The notes under the pieces: model-generated | Told to the model about the DNA's origin: nothing | What the model saw: only the letters and a program-made list of their open reading frames with translations | Databases searched by the model: none | Assembly: GCA_033063855.1 (NCBI GenBank) | Contig: CP093831.1 | Location: 248,001 to 312,000, forward strand | Direction: 5' to 3' | Length of the DNA stretch: 64,000 bases | From: Smittia aterrima | Taxonomy: Eukaryota > Arthropoda > Insecta > Diptera > Chironomidae | Shown: positions 50,751-60,688 of the stretch, piece after piece | How positions within the stretch are numbered: the first letter of the stretch is position 1 | Layout: each line of letters begins with the position of its first letter | Translations under genes and position numbers: made by a program

Positions 50751-51385
50751 GCTGTCGTCAAGTCAACAACTGGACGTTCGTAGGAGAAATCCATTTAACG
50801 AATGAGGAAGCAGGACGAGTCCTGAGGAAATCAAAGGAGAAGGATATGATGGATTCTTGGTGGTTCAGTTTGGAAAAACTGGAAGCATATCCAGTTTTCA
50901 TTGACCATCTAACCACTTGTGAATTTGATGGAATTCTTCTTCCCGAGGGGCGCAGTTTCATTCACGGAGACGAGATAGAAACTGCAAAAGAAGTTGGGAG
51001 TTACTTCAAACACAACCGAGTAGGCCGATCGAAAATGTGTCCATACAAATTGAAGGTGGTTGTTCAAAGAGAACACAATGAGGATTGGCTGCCATTAACA
51101 TGGGCTGTGCACAGGTATAATTTAAGCCAGTGCACATGCGTAGTTGATGTCGGCCGAGAAGTCGGCCTACCTCGAGGAGGATCGCCAGAAGTCGCACCAC
51201 TTCAAGGAGGATCGTCAGTCGCCCTACTTCAAGGAGGATCGCCAGCTCTCGCCCGAGCTCAAGGTCAATCTCGCGAAGTCACGGATCGACAATCGAGGGA
51301 GTCATTCCGCGTGCGGTTACGGGAAGTAACATCCGCACTCGAAAAGATGACAGGCGAACTCGAAAAGAAGTTTAAATTAGAGTGA
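50609..51385 (+). CDS. Orphan coiled-coil gene, array unit 1 (3'-truncated)
   Basis: Up to 258 codons, ending KKFKLE and stop. From 50751 it matches the other four units. Its start is unsettled (ATG at 50609, 50726 or 50849 in frame). The shared part opens GCRQVNNWTFVGEIHL. It then contains SWWFSLEKLEAYPVF, FDGILLPEGRSFIHGD and SKMCPYKLKVVVQREHN, followed by a GC-richer low-complexity part with repeated LQGGS and the start of a Glu/Lys coiled coil. The coil is cut short relative to units 2, 3 and 5. I recognise no family. It differs from the other units by at least four substitutions, each changing an amino acid (T/S, M/I, C/S, E/Q). The usual upstream intron is absent. It could be a functional divergent copy or a remnant. 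Confidence 0.45.
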   Translation: MLDCKQNKLPFIYQWKHRGEKKARNEKIIFAHVEALLIFMLFHVERGGCRQVNNWTFVGEIHLTNEEAGRVLRKSKEKDMMDSWWFSLEKLEAYPVFIDHLTTCEFDGILLPEGRSFIHGDEIETAKEVGSYFKHNRVGRSKMCPYKLKVVVQREHNEDWLPLTWAVHRYNLSQCTCVVDVGREVGLPRGGSPEVAPLQGGSSVALLQGGSPALARAQGQSREVTDRQSRESFRVRLREVTSALEKMTGELEKKFKLE

Positions 51386-51572
51386 GATCTTCAAAACACG
51401 GAATCTTATTTTATAAATATTATATATATATAAAGCATTATTATATATAAATTATTTTTTTATTATTATATATAAAACATAATATAAAAATGCTTTGTCT
51501 TTCTTTAACGTTTCAGGGTGTCTTTTTAGACTGCTCCCCTTCGCCTGCAGTTGTTTTGAATGTAGCTTGGAG

Positions 51573-52327
51573 CTACAATTCTGGGTATTCAGCACGATGT
51601 GCTTGATACCTCTTGTGGAATTTCGCAATCTCTTGCTGCATCCTTCGATTTTGGGCTTCCAATTCCTCGCGTTGGGCTTCCGATTCCTCGAGTTCGCCTG
51701 TCATCTTTTCGAGTGGGGATGTTACTTCCCGTAACCGCACGCGGAATGACTCCCTCGATTGTCGATCCGTGACTTCGCGAGATTGACCTTGAGCTCGGGC
51801 GAGAGCTGGCGATCCTCCTTGAAGTAGGGCGACTGACGATCCTCCTTGAAGTAGGGCGACTGACGATCCTCCTTGAAGTGGTGCGACTTCTGGCGATCCT
51901 CCTCGAGGTAGGCCGACTTCTCGGCCGACATCAACTACGCATGTGCACTGGCTTAAATTATACCTGTGCACAACCCATGTTAATGGCAGCCAATCCTCAT
52001 TGTGTTCTCTTTGAACAACCATCTTCAATTTGTATGGACACATTTTCGATCGGCCTACTCGGTTGTGTTTGAAGTAACTCCCAACTTCTTTTGCAGTTTC
52101 TATCTGGTCTCCGTGAATGAAACTGCGCCCCTCGGGAAGAAGAATTCCATCAAATTCACTAGTGGTTAGATGGTCAATGAAAACTGGATATGCTTCCAGT
52201 TTTTCCAAACTGAACCACCAAGAATCGATCATATCCTTCTCCTTTGATTTCCTCAGGACTCGTCCTGCTTCCTCATTCGATAAATGGATTTCTCCTACGA
52301 ACGTCCAGTTGTTGACTTGACGACAGC
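51573..52327 (-). CDS. Orphan coiled-coil gene, array unit 2
   Basis: Complete-ended unit on the minus strand, ending AEYPEL and stop at 51573. An exon is inferred to begin at 52327 (GCTGTCG) after an acceptor at the end of an intron whose donor (gtaagtat) lies towards the palindrome axis. From the first in-frame Met (52232) it is 219 residues. It carries one extra 27-base repeat (extra SSVALLQGG) and lacks a 21-base repeat (KKTGELE) compared with unit 3. The C-terminal 60 residues are a strong heptad coiled coil. No upstream coding exon could be found, because the intron donor is preceded only by the AT-rich hairpin. Confidence 0.5.
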
Positions 52328-52484
52328 CTGAATTTTTTGATTAAGATGGTAGTCTGTGGATGAGATTATCAAATTATATTAGAATATATCTTAAGTTTTA
52401 AAGTTGAGTTTCATTAGATACTTACGATTTTGTTTTAATGATAAAATAATGACATGAAAAATGATAACAAATGAAACAAAATTA

Positions 52485-52502
52485 GAAATTTCACAAAATT
52501 AG
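52485..52502. repeat. Loop of palindrome axis 1
   Basis: The 18-base unpaired centre (gaaatttcacaaaattag) is flanked by perfectly complementary AT-rich arms that continue outward into the coding units. An identical loop recurs at 54386-54403. Such a structure can extrude as a very long hairpin. Confidence 0.85.
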
Positions 52503-52561
52503 TAATTTTGTTTCATTTGTTATCATTTTTCATGTCATTATTTTATCATTAAAACAAAATC

Positions 52562-52659
52562 GTAAGTATCTAATGAAACTCAACTTTAAAACTTAAGATA
52601 TATTCTAATATAATTTGATAATCTCATCCACAGACTACCATCTTAATCAAAAAATTCAG
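52562..52659 (+). other. Conserved 98-base intron-like segment before unit 3
   Basis: Begins with a consensus donor (gtaagtat) and ends attcag directly before the shared coding start at 52660. It is repeated as mirror images for units 2 and 4 and as a direct copy for unit 5 (54463-54560). It indicates that the units were copied as DNA with an intron. The exon that should precede it is not evident: all three frames upstream reach stops or lack ATG. Confidence 0.55.
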
Positions 52660-53408
52660 GCTGTCGTCAAGTCAACAACTGGACGTTCGTAGGAGAAATC
52701 CATTTATCGAATGAGGAAGCAGGACGAGTCCTGAGGAAATCAAAGGAGAAGGATATGATCGATTCTTGGTGGTTCAGTTTGGAAAAACTGGAAGCATATC
52801 CAGTTTTCATTGACCATCTAACCACTAGTGAATTTGATGGAATTCTTCTTCCCGAGGGGCGCAGTTTCATTCACGGAGACCAGATAGAAACTGCAAAAGA
52901 AGTTGGGAGTTACTTCAAACACAACCGAGTAGGCCGATCGAAAATGTGTCCATACAAATTGAAGGTGGTTGTTCAAAGAGAACACAATGAGGATTGGCTG
53001 CCATTAACATGGGCTGTGCACAGGTATAATTTAAGCCAGTGCACATGCGTAGTTGATGTCGGCCGAGAAGTCGGCCTACCTCGAGGAGGATCGCCAGAAG
53101 TCGCACCACTTCAAGGAGGATCGTCAGTCGCCCTACTTCAAGGAGGATCGCCAGCTCTCGCCCGAGCTCAAGGTCAATCTCGCGAAGTCACGGATCGACA
53201 ATCGAGGGAGTCATTCCGCGTGCGGTTACGGGAAGTAACATCCGCACTCGAAAAGATGACAGGCGAACTCGAAAAGAAGACAGGCGAACTCGAGGAATCG
53301 GAAGCCCAACGCGAGGAATTGGAAGCCCAAAATCGAAGGATGCAGCAAGAGATTGCGAAATTCCACAAGAGGTATCAAGCACATCGTGCTGAATACCCAG
53401 AATTGTAG
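52660..53408 (+). CDS. Orphan coiled-coil gene, array unit 3
   Basis: Full-ended unit, 217 residues from the Met at 52755; the open frame extends upstream to the acceptor before 52660 (GCRQVNNWTF). The N-terminal half is mixed alpha/beta in composition, with conserved-looking Trp and Cys (SWWFSLEKL, DWLPLTWAVH, LSQCTC). The middle is GC-rich and has two and a half 27-base repeats. The C-terminal coiled coil includes MTGELEKKTGELEESEAQ and ends HRAEYPEL. No family is recognised, no signal peptide or membrane helix is visible, and no catalytic motif is evident. It is identical or nearly so to unit 5, suggesting recent copying or gene conversion. Confidence 0.5.
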
Positions 53409-53593
53409 CTCCAAGCTACATTCAAAACAACTGCAGGCGAAGGGGAGCAGTCTAAAGACACCCTGAAACGTTAAAGAAAGACAAAGCATTTTTATATTAT
53501 GTTTTATATATAATAATAAAAAAATAATTTATATATAATAATGCTTTATATATATATAATATTTATAAAATAAGATTCCGTGTTTTGAAGATC

Positions 53594-54228
53594 TCACTCT
53601 AATTTAAACTTCTTTTCGAGTTCGCCTGTCATCTTTTCGAGTGCGGATGTTACTTCCCGTAACCGCACGCGGAATGACTCCCTCGATTGTCGATCCGTGA
53701 CTTCGCGAGATTGACCTTGAGCTCGGGCGAGAGCTGGCGATCCTCCTTGAAGTAGGGCGACTGACGATCCTCCTTGAAGTGGTGCGACTTCTGGCGATCC
53801 TCCTCGAGGTAGGCCGACTTCTCGGCCGACATCAACTACGCATGTGCACTGGCTTAAATTATACCTGTGCACAGCCCATGTTAATGGCAGCCAATCCTCA
53901 TTGTGTTCTCTTTGAACAACCACCTTCAATTTGTATGGACACATTTTCGATCGGCCTACTCGGTTGTGTTTGAAGTAACTCCCAACTTCTTTTGCAGTTT
54001 CTATCTGGTCTCCGTGAATGAAACTGCGCCCCTCGGGAAGAAGAATTCCATCAAATTCACTAGTGGTTAGATGGTCAATGAAAACTGGATATGCTTCCAG
54101 TTTTTCCAAACTGAACCACCAAGAATCGATCATATCCTTCTCCTTTGATTTCCTCAGGACTCGTCCTGCTTCCTCATTCGATAAATGGATTTCTCCTACG
54201 AACGTCCAGTTGTTGACTTGACGACAGC
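53594..54228 (-). CDS. Orphan coiled-coil gene, array unit 4 (3'-truncated)
   Basis: Mirror image of unit 1 at its 3' end: the coil stops at KKFKLE (stop at 53594) and the same AT-rich spacer follows. At its 5' end it keeps the acceptor and intron found in units 2, 3 and 5. It lacks unit 1's four amino-acid substitutions, so it combines the truncated tail of unit 1 with the body of unit 3. 179 residues from the Met at 54133. Function unknown. Confidence 0.45.
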
Positions 54229-54385
54229 CTGAATTTTTTGATTAAGATGGTAGTCTGTGGATGAGATTATCAAATTATATTAGAATATATCTTAAGTTTT
54301 AAAGTTGAGTTTCATTAGATACTTACGATTTTGTTTTAATGATAAAATAATGACATGAAAAATGATAACAAATGAAACAAAATTA

Positions 54386-54403
54386 GAAATTTCACAAAAT
54401 TAG
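54386..54403. repeat. Loop of palindrome axis 2
   Basis: Same 18-base sequence and orientation as the loop at 52485-52502, 1901 bases away. Arms are complementary outward to about the point where unit 4's truncated tail and unit 5's complete tail diverge. Confidence 0.85.
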
Positions 54404-54560
54404 TAATTTTGTTTCATTTGTTATCATTTTTCATGTCATTATTTTATCATTAAAACAAAATCGTAAGTATCTAATGAAACTCAACTTTAAAACTTAAGAT
54501 ATATTCTAATATAATTTGATAATCTCATCCACAGACTACCATCTTAATCAAAAAATTCAG

Positions 54561-55309
54561 GCTGTCGTCAAGTCAACAACTGGACGTTCGTAGGAGAAAT
54601 CCATTTATCGAATGAGGAAGCAGGACGAGTCCTGAGGAAATCAAAGGAGAAGGATATGATCGATTCTTGGTGGTTCAGTTTGGAAAAACTGGAAGCATAT
54701 CCAGTTTTCATTGACCATCTAACCACTAGTGAATTTGATGGAATTCTTCTTCCCGAGGGGCGCAGTTTCATTCACGGAGACCAGATAGAAACTGCAAAAG
54801 AAGTTGGGAGTTACTTCAAACACAACCGAGTAGGCCGATCGAAAATGTGTCCATACAAATTGAAGGTGGTTGTTCAAAGAGAACACAATGAGGATTGGCT
54901 GCCATTAACATGGGCTGTGCACAGGTATAATTTAAGCCAGTGCACATGCGTAGTTGATGTCGGCCGAGAAGTCGGCCTACCTCGAGGAGGATCGCCAGAA
55001 GTCGCACCACTTCAAGGAGGATCGTCAGTCGCCCTACTTCAAGGAGGATCGCCAGCTCTCGCCCGAGCTCAAGGTCAATCTCGCGAAGTCACGGATCGAC
55101 AATCGAGGGAGTCATTCCGCGTGCGGTTACGGGAAGTAACATCCGCACTCGAAAAGATGACAGGCGAACTCGAAAAGAAGACAGGCGAACTCGAGGAATC
55201 GGAAGCCCAACGCGAGGAATTGGAAGCCCAAAATCGAAGGATGCAGCAAGAGATTGCGAAATTCCACAAGAGGTATCAAGCACATCGTGCTGAATACCCA
55301 GAATTGTAG
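54561..55309 (+). CDS. Orphan coiled-coil gene, array unit 5
   Basis: Direct repeat of unit 3 at a spacing of 1901 bases, with the same start context, the same repeats and the same AEYPEL end. The spacer after it keeps a 2-base insertion that is also seen beside unit 2 but not beside unit 3. That spacer is cut at about 55501, where the right lectin duplication begins. 217 residues from the Met at 54656; unrecognised protein. Confidence 0.5.
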
Positions 55310-55501
55310 CTCCAAGCTACATTCAAAACAACTGCAGGCGAAGGGGAGCAGTCTAAAAAGACACCCTGAAACGTTAAAGAAAGACAAAGCATTTTTATAT
55401 TATGTTTTATATATAATAATAAAAAAATAATTTATATATAATAATGCTTTATATATATATAATATTTATAAAATAAGATTCCGTGTTTTGAAGATCTCAC
55501 T

Positions 55502-57652
55502 CTTGTTATCCACATTTCCATATTATTTTCTGAAACACTTTATCAATGCTTGTAATATTAGACAATAATTTAATATGCTTGAAGCAACCGAAATTCACCT
55601 GTTTTCCCAAATGTTGATTGTAAATGCAAATAAAATGAAGAAAATGAATCAAAAAAATTCATTAAAGTCAAGGAAATTAATTACAAAATAAACTTGTTTA
55701 TTATCAGTCGAACTAAAACATATTTTTTACTCTAAAGATTCACACATGAAGCGTGAGCTCCCACTATCACAGTTAATTGCCTTGAACTCGTTATTAACAA
55801 GCTGAAGGCAATTGGCATTGGATTGAGTTGGTTCGGCATTAAAATCAACCTCTTTTCCAGTTTTTGTGGAAAACCAGAAGACTTCAGTTCCTATTCTTGA
55901 TCCCCCGACTGCAACCGTTGAATTAACTCCAATTTTACTGAGGAATTTGAAAATCTGATCGTTCACTTTGTTGTTTCCAGGAGAATATAAGTCCATTCCA
56001 ATTGCTTTACAGTAAGAGAATGCCTCAAACCAAGTCGCAGCCACAATTGAATCGCTGATGTAATAACTCATTTTGCATTGAGTTGCCTTATCGCCTATAA
56101 AAAGTATTTGATAATATTTAATAAACAATTATTATCATTTGATATTGACTTACATATTTTCAAATCTCCAATGATTTTCATGCCGGAGGTCCTTTTAATC
56201 ATCGGTTGATCACCCTCGTTCATCTTTGAGTACAAATTTTCCTCTTTTGGCCTTTTCTCGATCCTTTCACAAACAAAGTTCATCCTTTCATTGCAATCAA
56301 CGTAAAAAATTCTCCGTTTCTCGCTTGTCTGGTCGGCAACGATCGAGAGACAGTTCTTATGAACAGCATTATCTTCCGAGCGCATGAAACTAACCCAAGA
56401 CTGCGAATCCATGAAACTTTGTCGTGTTCCGGCGATTAAAAATTTTTCGTTAACTTTTCCTTCGTTTTTCACGATCAATCTAATCAGTGAGTCGAATTTG
56501 TTTTTATCATTTAAATTCACGAGGTCCATTCCAAAGCTTTTGCAAAAATTTAATGCTTTTGTCATGCTTAGTTTCGTTGAAACTGAATCTCTGTTGATGA
56601 AATAAGTGCTCCGTCTGAAGAATTTAGACTCGTACACTTCAGAACTTCCTATATCAAAAAGGATTCTTGATGTCACGTCTACTTTCAATGGGCCGTGATC
56701 ATTTTCAACGCTACGAGCATACTGCTGGGTAATTTTCTGACAGACGAATTTTTTCACGTCCCCAAAATAACAATCAGACGTCACAAATTCGGGAACTATA
56801 TCGTTTTTATAGATCGACATACACTTTTCCGATTTATCTTGTGTTGTGAGCATTGTCGTTAAATTGTAAACCTCAGGATCCAAAGTTTTTTCATTTGAGA
56901 GATATTTCCAGGCTTCCTTCTTAGTCTTAATGCCATCGACATGAACTTTGTCATCAAACTTGAGCCAATTTAGTTTCAGAGCGCTTGACACTGTCAAAAG
57001 TTCATCTGCCGTGTCAATTCTTAACATTTCCATTCCGCTATTTAAGCAGATCATGTAGGAATTCATCCATGTTTCTTCAAGGTCTTTGGAAAGAAGTATC
57101 TCCTTTACACTGTAACCGTAATCTAACGATTTTTTTCTCAATAATTTTATTCACTATATTTTTAGGCTTTACTACTTACTGTAACTGGCAATCTTCAGGA
57201 ACAAATCGTTTTTTTGAACGGATTTTACACTTGCTAGAAAGCAAAACAATAAAATGGGAATAAACTTCATGACTTATTTGAGCAAAACACAAATTAAAAC
57301 TGAACGGAGGCTGCAACATTCCTTTTCCTTTTGTACAGAATCTAAGGCTGATAATAGTCCGGAATTATCCTACATTCAGCGGTTTTCTCTTCTTCGTCGT
57401 ATACGCTCACATCATCAGACAGTGTAATCAATATTTTGAAAAAAAATATATATTTGCAAAGTCCCCGCGTGGTTGATCATTCAACGTAGAAAAAAAACAT
57501 TTTTGTTTTTAAACCAGTCTCAACTGATTGCGTTCAATGTGGAGCACATGCAAAACCTTATTTAATAAAATAAAACTTTTTAAAGAAAAATTAGTTCTTT
57601 TATTGTACGATACAAATACTTCGATACCAATAAACCTGGAAAATTATTGAGA
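55502..57652. repeat. Right copy of the lectin-gene segmental duplication
   Basis: This about 2.15 kb block matches 48013-50095. Its left edge abuts the array spacer directly. Its right edge runs without a break into the 3' flank of the fatty acyl-CoA reductase, so this copy keeps the presumably ancestral neighbour on that side, while the left copy keeps the LETM1 neighbour. It carries the complete first intron that the left copy lost. Confidence 0.85.
55727..57270 (-). CDS. Secreted protein with three C-type lectin-like domains, intact copy
   Basis: Exons: 57270-57180 (signal peptide MKFIPILLFCFLAS), 57122-56154, 56094-55727; 475 aa. The first intron (57 bases) uses gtaagt and ttag and joins the frame cleanly (SYN|YGYSV). 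Three CTLDs lie at about 34-160, 203-315 and 360-475. Each shows the fold's pattern of an early aromatic segment, an alpha-helix with Cys and GM-L (CLNSGMEML, CKSFGMDLV, CKAIGMDLY) and closing Cys pairs (FVCQK, FVCER, FMCES). The canonical EPN/QPD and WND calcium-sugar motifs are not evident, so carbohydrate binding is uncertain. Insect multi-CTLD proteins often act in immunity or as secreted binding factors; a role here is inference. A minus-strand poly(A) signal is likely at 55697-55702. Confidence 0.85.
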
Positions 57653-57717
57653 TTCCCTATCCGTAAATTATAGCCAAAACTGAGTGGCTCAAATAATACT
57701 GCAAAGCCAAAGAACAT

Positions 57718-59493
57718 TTACAATAATCCGAGAATGACGTAAGACAACGGAGCAACTAAAATGCATTTGAGCATTGGCATTCCAAGAATACAAGCGACGA
57801 GCTTCCAAACTCCAATGTGAATTCCAACTTGAAGCAAAATATGCAAGGCTAGCAAGACTTTTTCCTTCTTCTTAGCAGCTGGTAAAGTTTTAGGCGACTC
57901 GTTGTTCAAATATTGTCGCACGCCCTGAGCTAAGTTGATGAAATAATCTTCCCATTTCAAGTTTGCAATATCAATGTTGAAAAGCTTCTGATCAACAGGT
58001 GACATTGTCTTACTGAGAAGTATCGTTTGCTTATTGTGGAATTTCCATTCAGTGAAAATGAATTTTTCGAGCAGTTTCAGGGATTCCCAAACATTTGTGT
58101 GCAAGCGAACCAAGCTAAAGAACAAATTCATGAAGACAGCGGTCGTATTGATTACATAAATATACTTTATACTTACATAGGTCGTCCACCAGCAATTCTC
58201 GTAACAAAATCCAAAATGTAGGCCGGAATGAAGTGAATGAATATTGCTGAGAGTTTGAAGAGAAACAATGACGACACCAATTTAAGATGAGCTACGAAAT
58301 AAAACAAATAATTATTCGTATGAGCGAATTAAAGAAGAAGCTTCACTTACGATACCAAACCGCCGATTTCAGAGGGTACATATGGAGCAATTCATTTGTC
58401 TTGTCGACAATCTTTGTAAATTTTTTTGAAGTTAGAAAATGAGGCCCAGCTTTTTTTTTTAATAATATTTACCTTATCCCATTTGAATGGATTATAAGTC
58501 GATGAGGTGCAATGGAAAATCGATAGTTCATTCGACCGTTTTTGTGCTACGTGATAGCCAGTGACAAGAACTTGATTAACAACCATATCAACAGGAATGT
58601 AGTCGTAAATGAGAGTTTTGCCGACGGGCAATCGACGAACTACACCTTTGCTGGCGCCCATCAAGAAACCTTGTGGTCCGTTCTTAGAAATTGTCCAACC
58701 TTTGATTTATTAGTGAAAAATATATTAACAAGATGTCCTTTGCATGAAATCATAAGGCATTACCTGGAATAGGCTCGTTCCAAGCTGCAGTGATCATTGA
58801 TGGACGTACAATTCCACACGGAAATTTGCTGGCACACTTGTTCACCTCATGTTCTGCTAAATGTTTCGTGAATGTATATGTATTGGGATGATCTTTAATC
58901 AATCCTGGTGTGAGTTCATCAAGCTCTTTGTCATTCTTTGACTTTGCGAGCTCGATGATCTTTTCTGCATCTTCAGGAGCTGGATATAACTTTTCTTCAG
59001 TTTCCAAGAGGAAAGCGTTGACGAAAGCACTTGAAATATGAACCATCGAAGTGAGGTTTTTGATCTCTTGACATAATTGCATGACGCGACGTGTTCCAAG
59101 TAAGTTAATGAATACTGTTGGCTTGAGTGATGCTTGGAAGTCCAAAGTAGCAGCAGAGTGAATAACCACATTTACATTCTGAATCAAAAGTTGACGATCA
59201 GATGGCGAGAGTCCAAGATTTTCCTCCCCAACATCACCAGCAACAGCAATGAGTTTTTTGAAAATGTCGGCCGATGTTTGTTCCAGCAATACAGAGAAAA
59301 CTGAATTCTTAGTTATGTCTTCAAGTCGTTCCTGAATTTCTTTGCCTTTCTTCGGACGCATAAGCAAATAAACTTTGGCAACGTCTGGACATGATCGGAG
59401 AATTTTTTCAACCAATGCAATGCCAACAAATCCTGTACCGCCAGTTATAAAAATACTCTTGTTCTTGTAGAATTCTGCAATGTTTGATGCCAT
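57718..59493 (-). CDS. Alcohol-forming fatty acyl-CoA reductase
   Basis: Reduces long-chain acyl-CoA with NADPH to fatty alcohol for waxes, cuticular lipids or pheromones; normally ER- or peroxisome-bound. Exons: 59493-58764, 58699-58473, 58411-58351, 58291-58177, 58114-57718; 509 aa, the usual length. The Rossmann motif TGGTGFVG is at 17-24. The active-site Tyr-Lys pair is Y206 and K210 in YTFTK. The KVYLLMRPKKG segment and the GIVRPSMI motif are also family hallmarks. The C-terminal Sterile/FAR_C region includes GGRPILVRLH, across the last junction, and EWKFHN. It ends with two hydrophobic helices. An acceptor (ttttag) just 5' of 59505 indicates an upstream non-coding exon. FARs are a large insect family, so no orthologue or substrate is assigned. 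Confidence 0.93.
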
Positions 59494-59505
59494 GATGATC
59501 AAATT

Positions 59506-60688
59506 CTAAAACAAAATAATTATAAACAAAGGGTGAAGGTTTACTTAGAAAGAGATTGAAATAGGAAATAAATGATTCAATGAATGTCTGTCTTCTTGTT
59601 GATTGTACTTTGCGATCGAAAGAATAAGATGTTGAACACACATACCAAGAAAAAGCAATTGGTCTTCAAAACTGATGACGCAAATAAAATAATCAAATTG
59701 TTTATAATGATTTTAACATCGTACAAAGTTCACAGATATAACTTGCTTATCATTATTGGGTCATTGATCCTTGAATTGATCTCGCTATTTTATCAAAATG
59801 TTAGCTAGTTTCTCAAGACCGGCCAAAGTTATCCAAAGTTTATAAAAACATTATTTATTTCTAAATTTGACGAATTGCGACGAACTTCTATTCAATCGAC
59901 CCAAATCATTCAACGTTATTTCAACAGGCAAACTACTTACTTTGGGTTTTCTAAAATTATCCAAAAACACGGAGCTGCGGAGTTGTTTTCACCTTACAAG
60001 AGCGAAGTATGAAATGAAACTGTTCGGCAACAAGAAACCTTCTTCGTTGTTGTTGTGTTCGTAATTTTTTTTTTGACACGAAAAATACTTGTCTTTAACA
60101 AACAGATTTATTCAATAGATTCATTGAGTTTTAAAGAACAATGCAAGACAAGACTCCAGCTAATAACAAAACTTTATAAAATCTGCCGTTTTTTGACGTT
60201 TTGAACACAGAAAAGTTAAAGCTTTGTACCCACCACGTTCAAAACAACAAATAAATTTAGACGTAAATATATTGAAAATTGCTTCGCGAGGATTTTCTGA
60301 TCGTTTCGCGGAGTTTTTAAAGGTATGAAAGCTGGTGAGTTTAAAGTAGCAGCAATTTCTCTTTCGCAATCATATTTTGTGCATCAACTTTCGAATAATA
60401 CTCGAGTTTGCACGAAGATCAATAATTTTCTATAGCTTTTTGCTAAGTGCAAACTTTCGTTTGTCTATAAATTGTAAATATGATATTTGAAATATCCCAA
60501 TAGCTATGAACGCTAACTATTCTTCTTTGTTGACACTGGAAAAATATTTAAAAGATATTTCGTAGCTTCATATTCAATTTCTTACTTTTCTTTCATAATC
60601 AAGTTTAATTGCTGAAATGTTTACATCTTTTATTGTTTTAGGTTGCTGATTAAAGAAAGACAAGAAATACGAATAAAACAATTTAATC
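59506..60688. other. Divergent intergenic region FAR / UBE2H
   Basis: About 1.2 kb separates two genes transcribed away from each other, so the 5' UTRs, a FAR non-coding exon and both promoters should be here. A tract ending ttttag at 60641 is a possible acceptor just upstream of the UBE2H start. No coding potential or RNA gene recognised. Confidence 0.45.

Larger units (their letters stand above)
50751..55501. repeat. Five-unit alternating inverted-repeat array (nested palindromes)
   Basis: Five units in orientation + - + - +. Axis 1 lies at 52493.5: bases 50751-52484 and 52503-54228 are reverse complements around an 18-base loop, a palindrome of about 3.48 kb. Axis 2 lies exactly 1901 bases to the right (54394.5) with the same loop. 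Read as direct repeats, the array is one partial unit plus two 1901 bp units, each an inverted pair. Outer ends alternate between two forms: a complete 3' end (AEYPEL) and one truncated at KK and followed by an AT-rich spacer. Units differ by a 27-base and a 21-base indel, a 2-base spacer indel and a few substitutions. No transposase or terminal target-site duplication was found. Confidence 0.9.

Noticed and set aside
51006..51329. Antisense and alternative frames within the array units (for example a FKEDRQSP-repeat frame)
   Set aside because: They arise because the 27-base repeat is open in several frames; only the long frame is continuous through both the N-terminal part and the coiled coil.
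50751..55501. CRISPR array or bacterial mobile element
   Set aside because: Repeats are gene-sized and in alternating orientation, with introns nearby in a clear animal genome; no short spacer pattern, no cas gene, no transposase.
50751..55501. Pure read-palindrome assembly artefact
   Set aside because: Not excluded, but the arms differ by specific indels and substitutions and the two outer tails differ in form, which a simple hairpin-read artefact would not produce. Long-read spanning is the deciding test.
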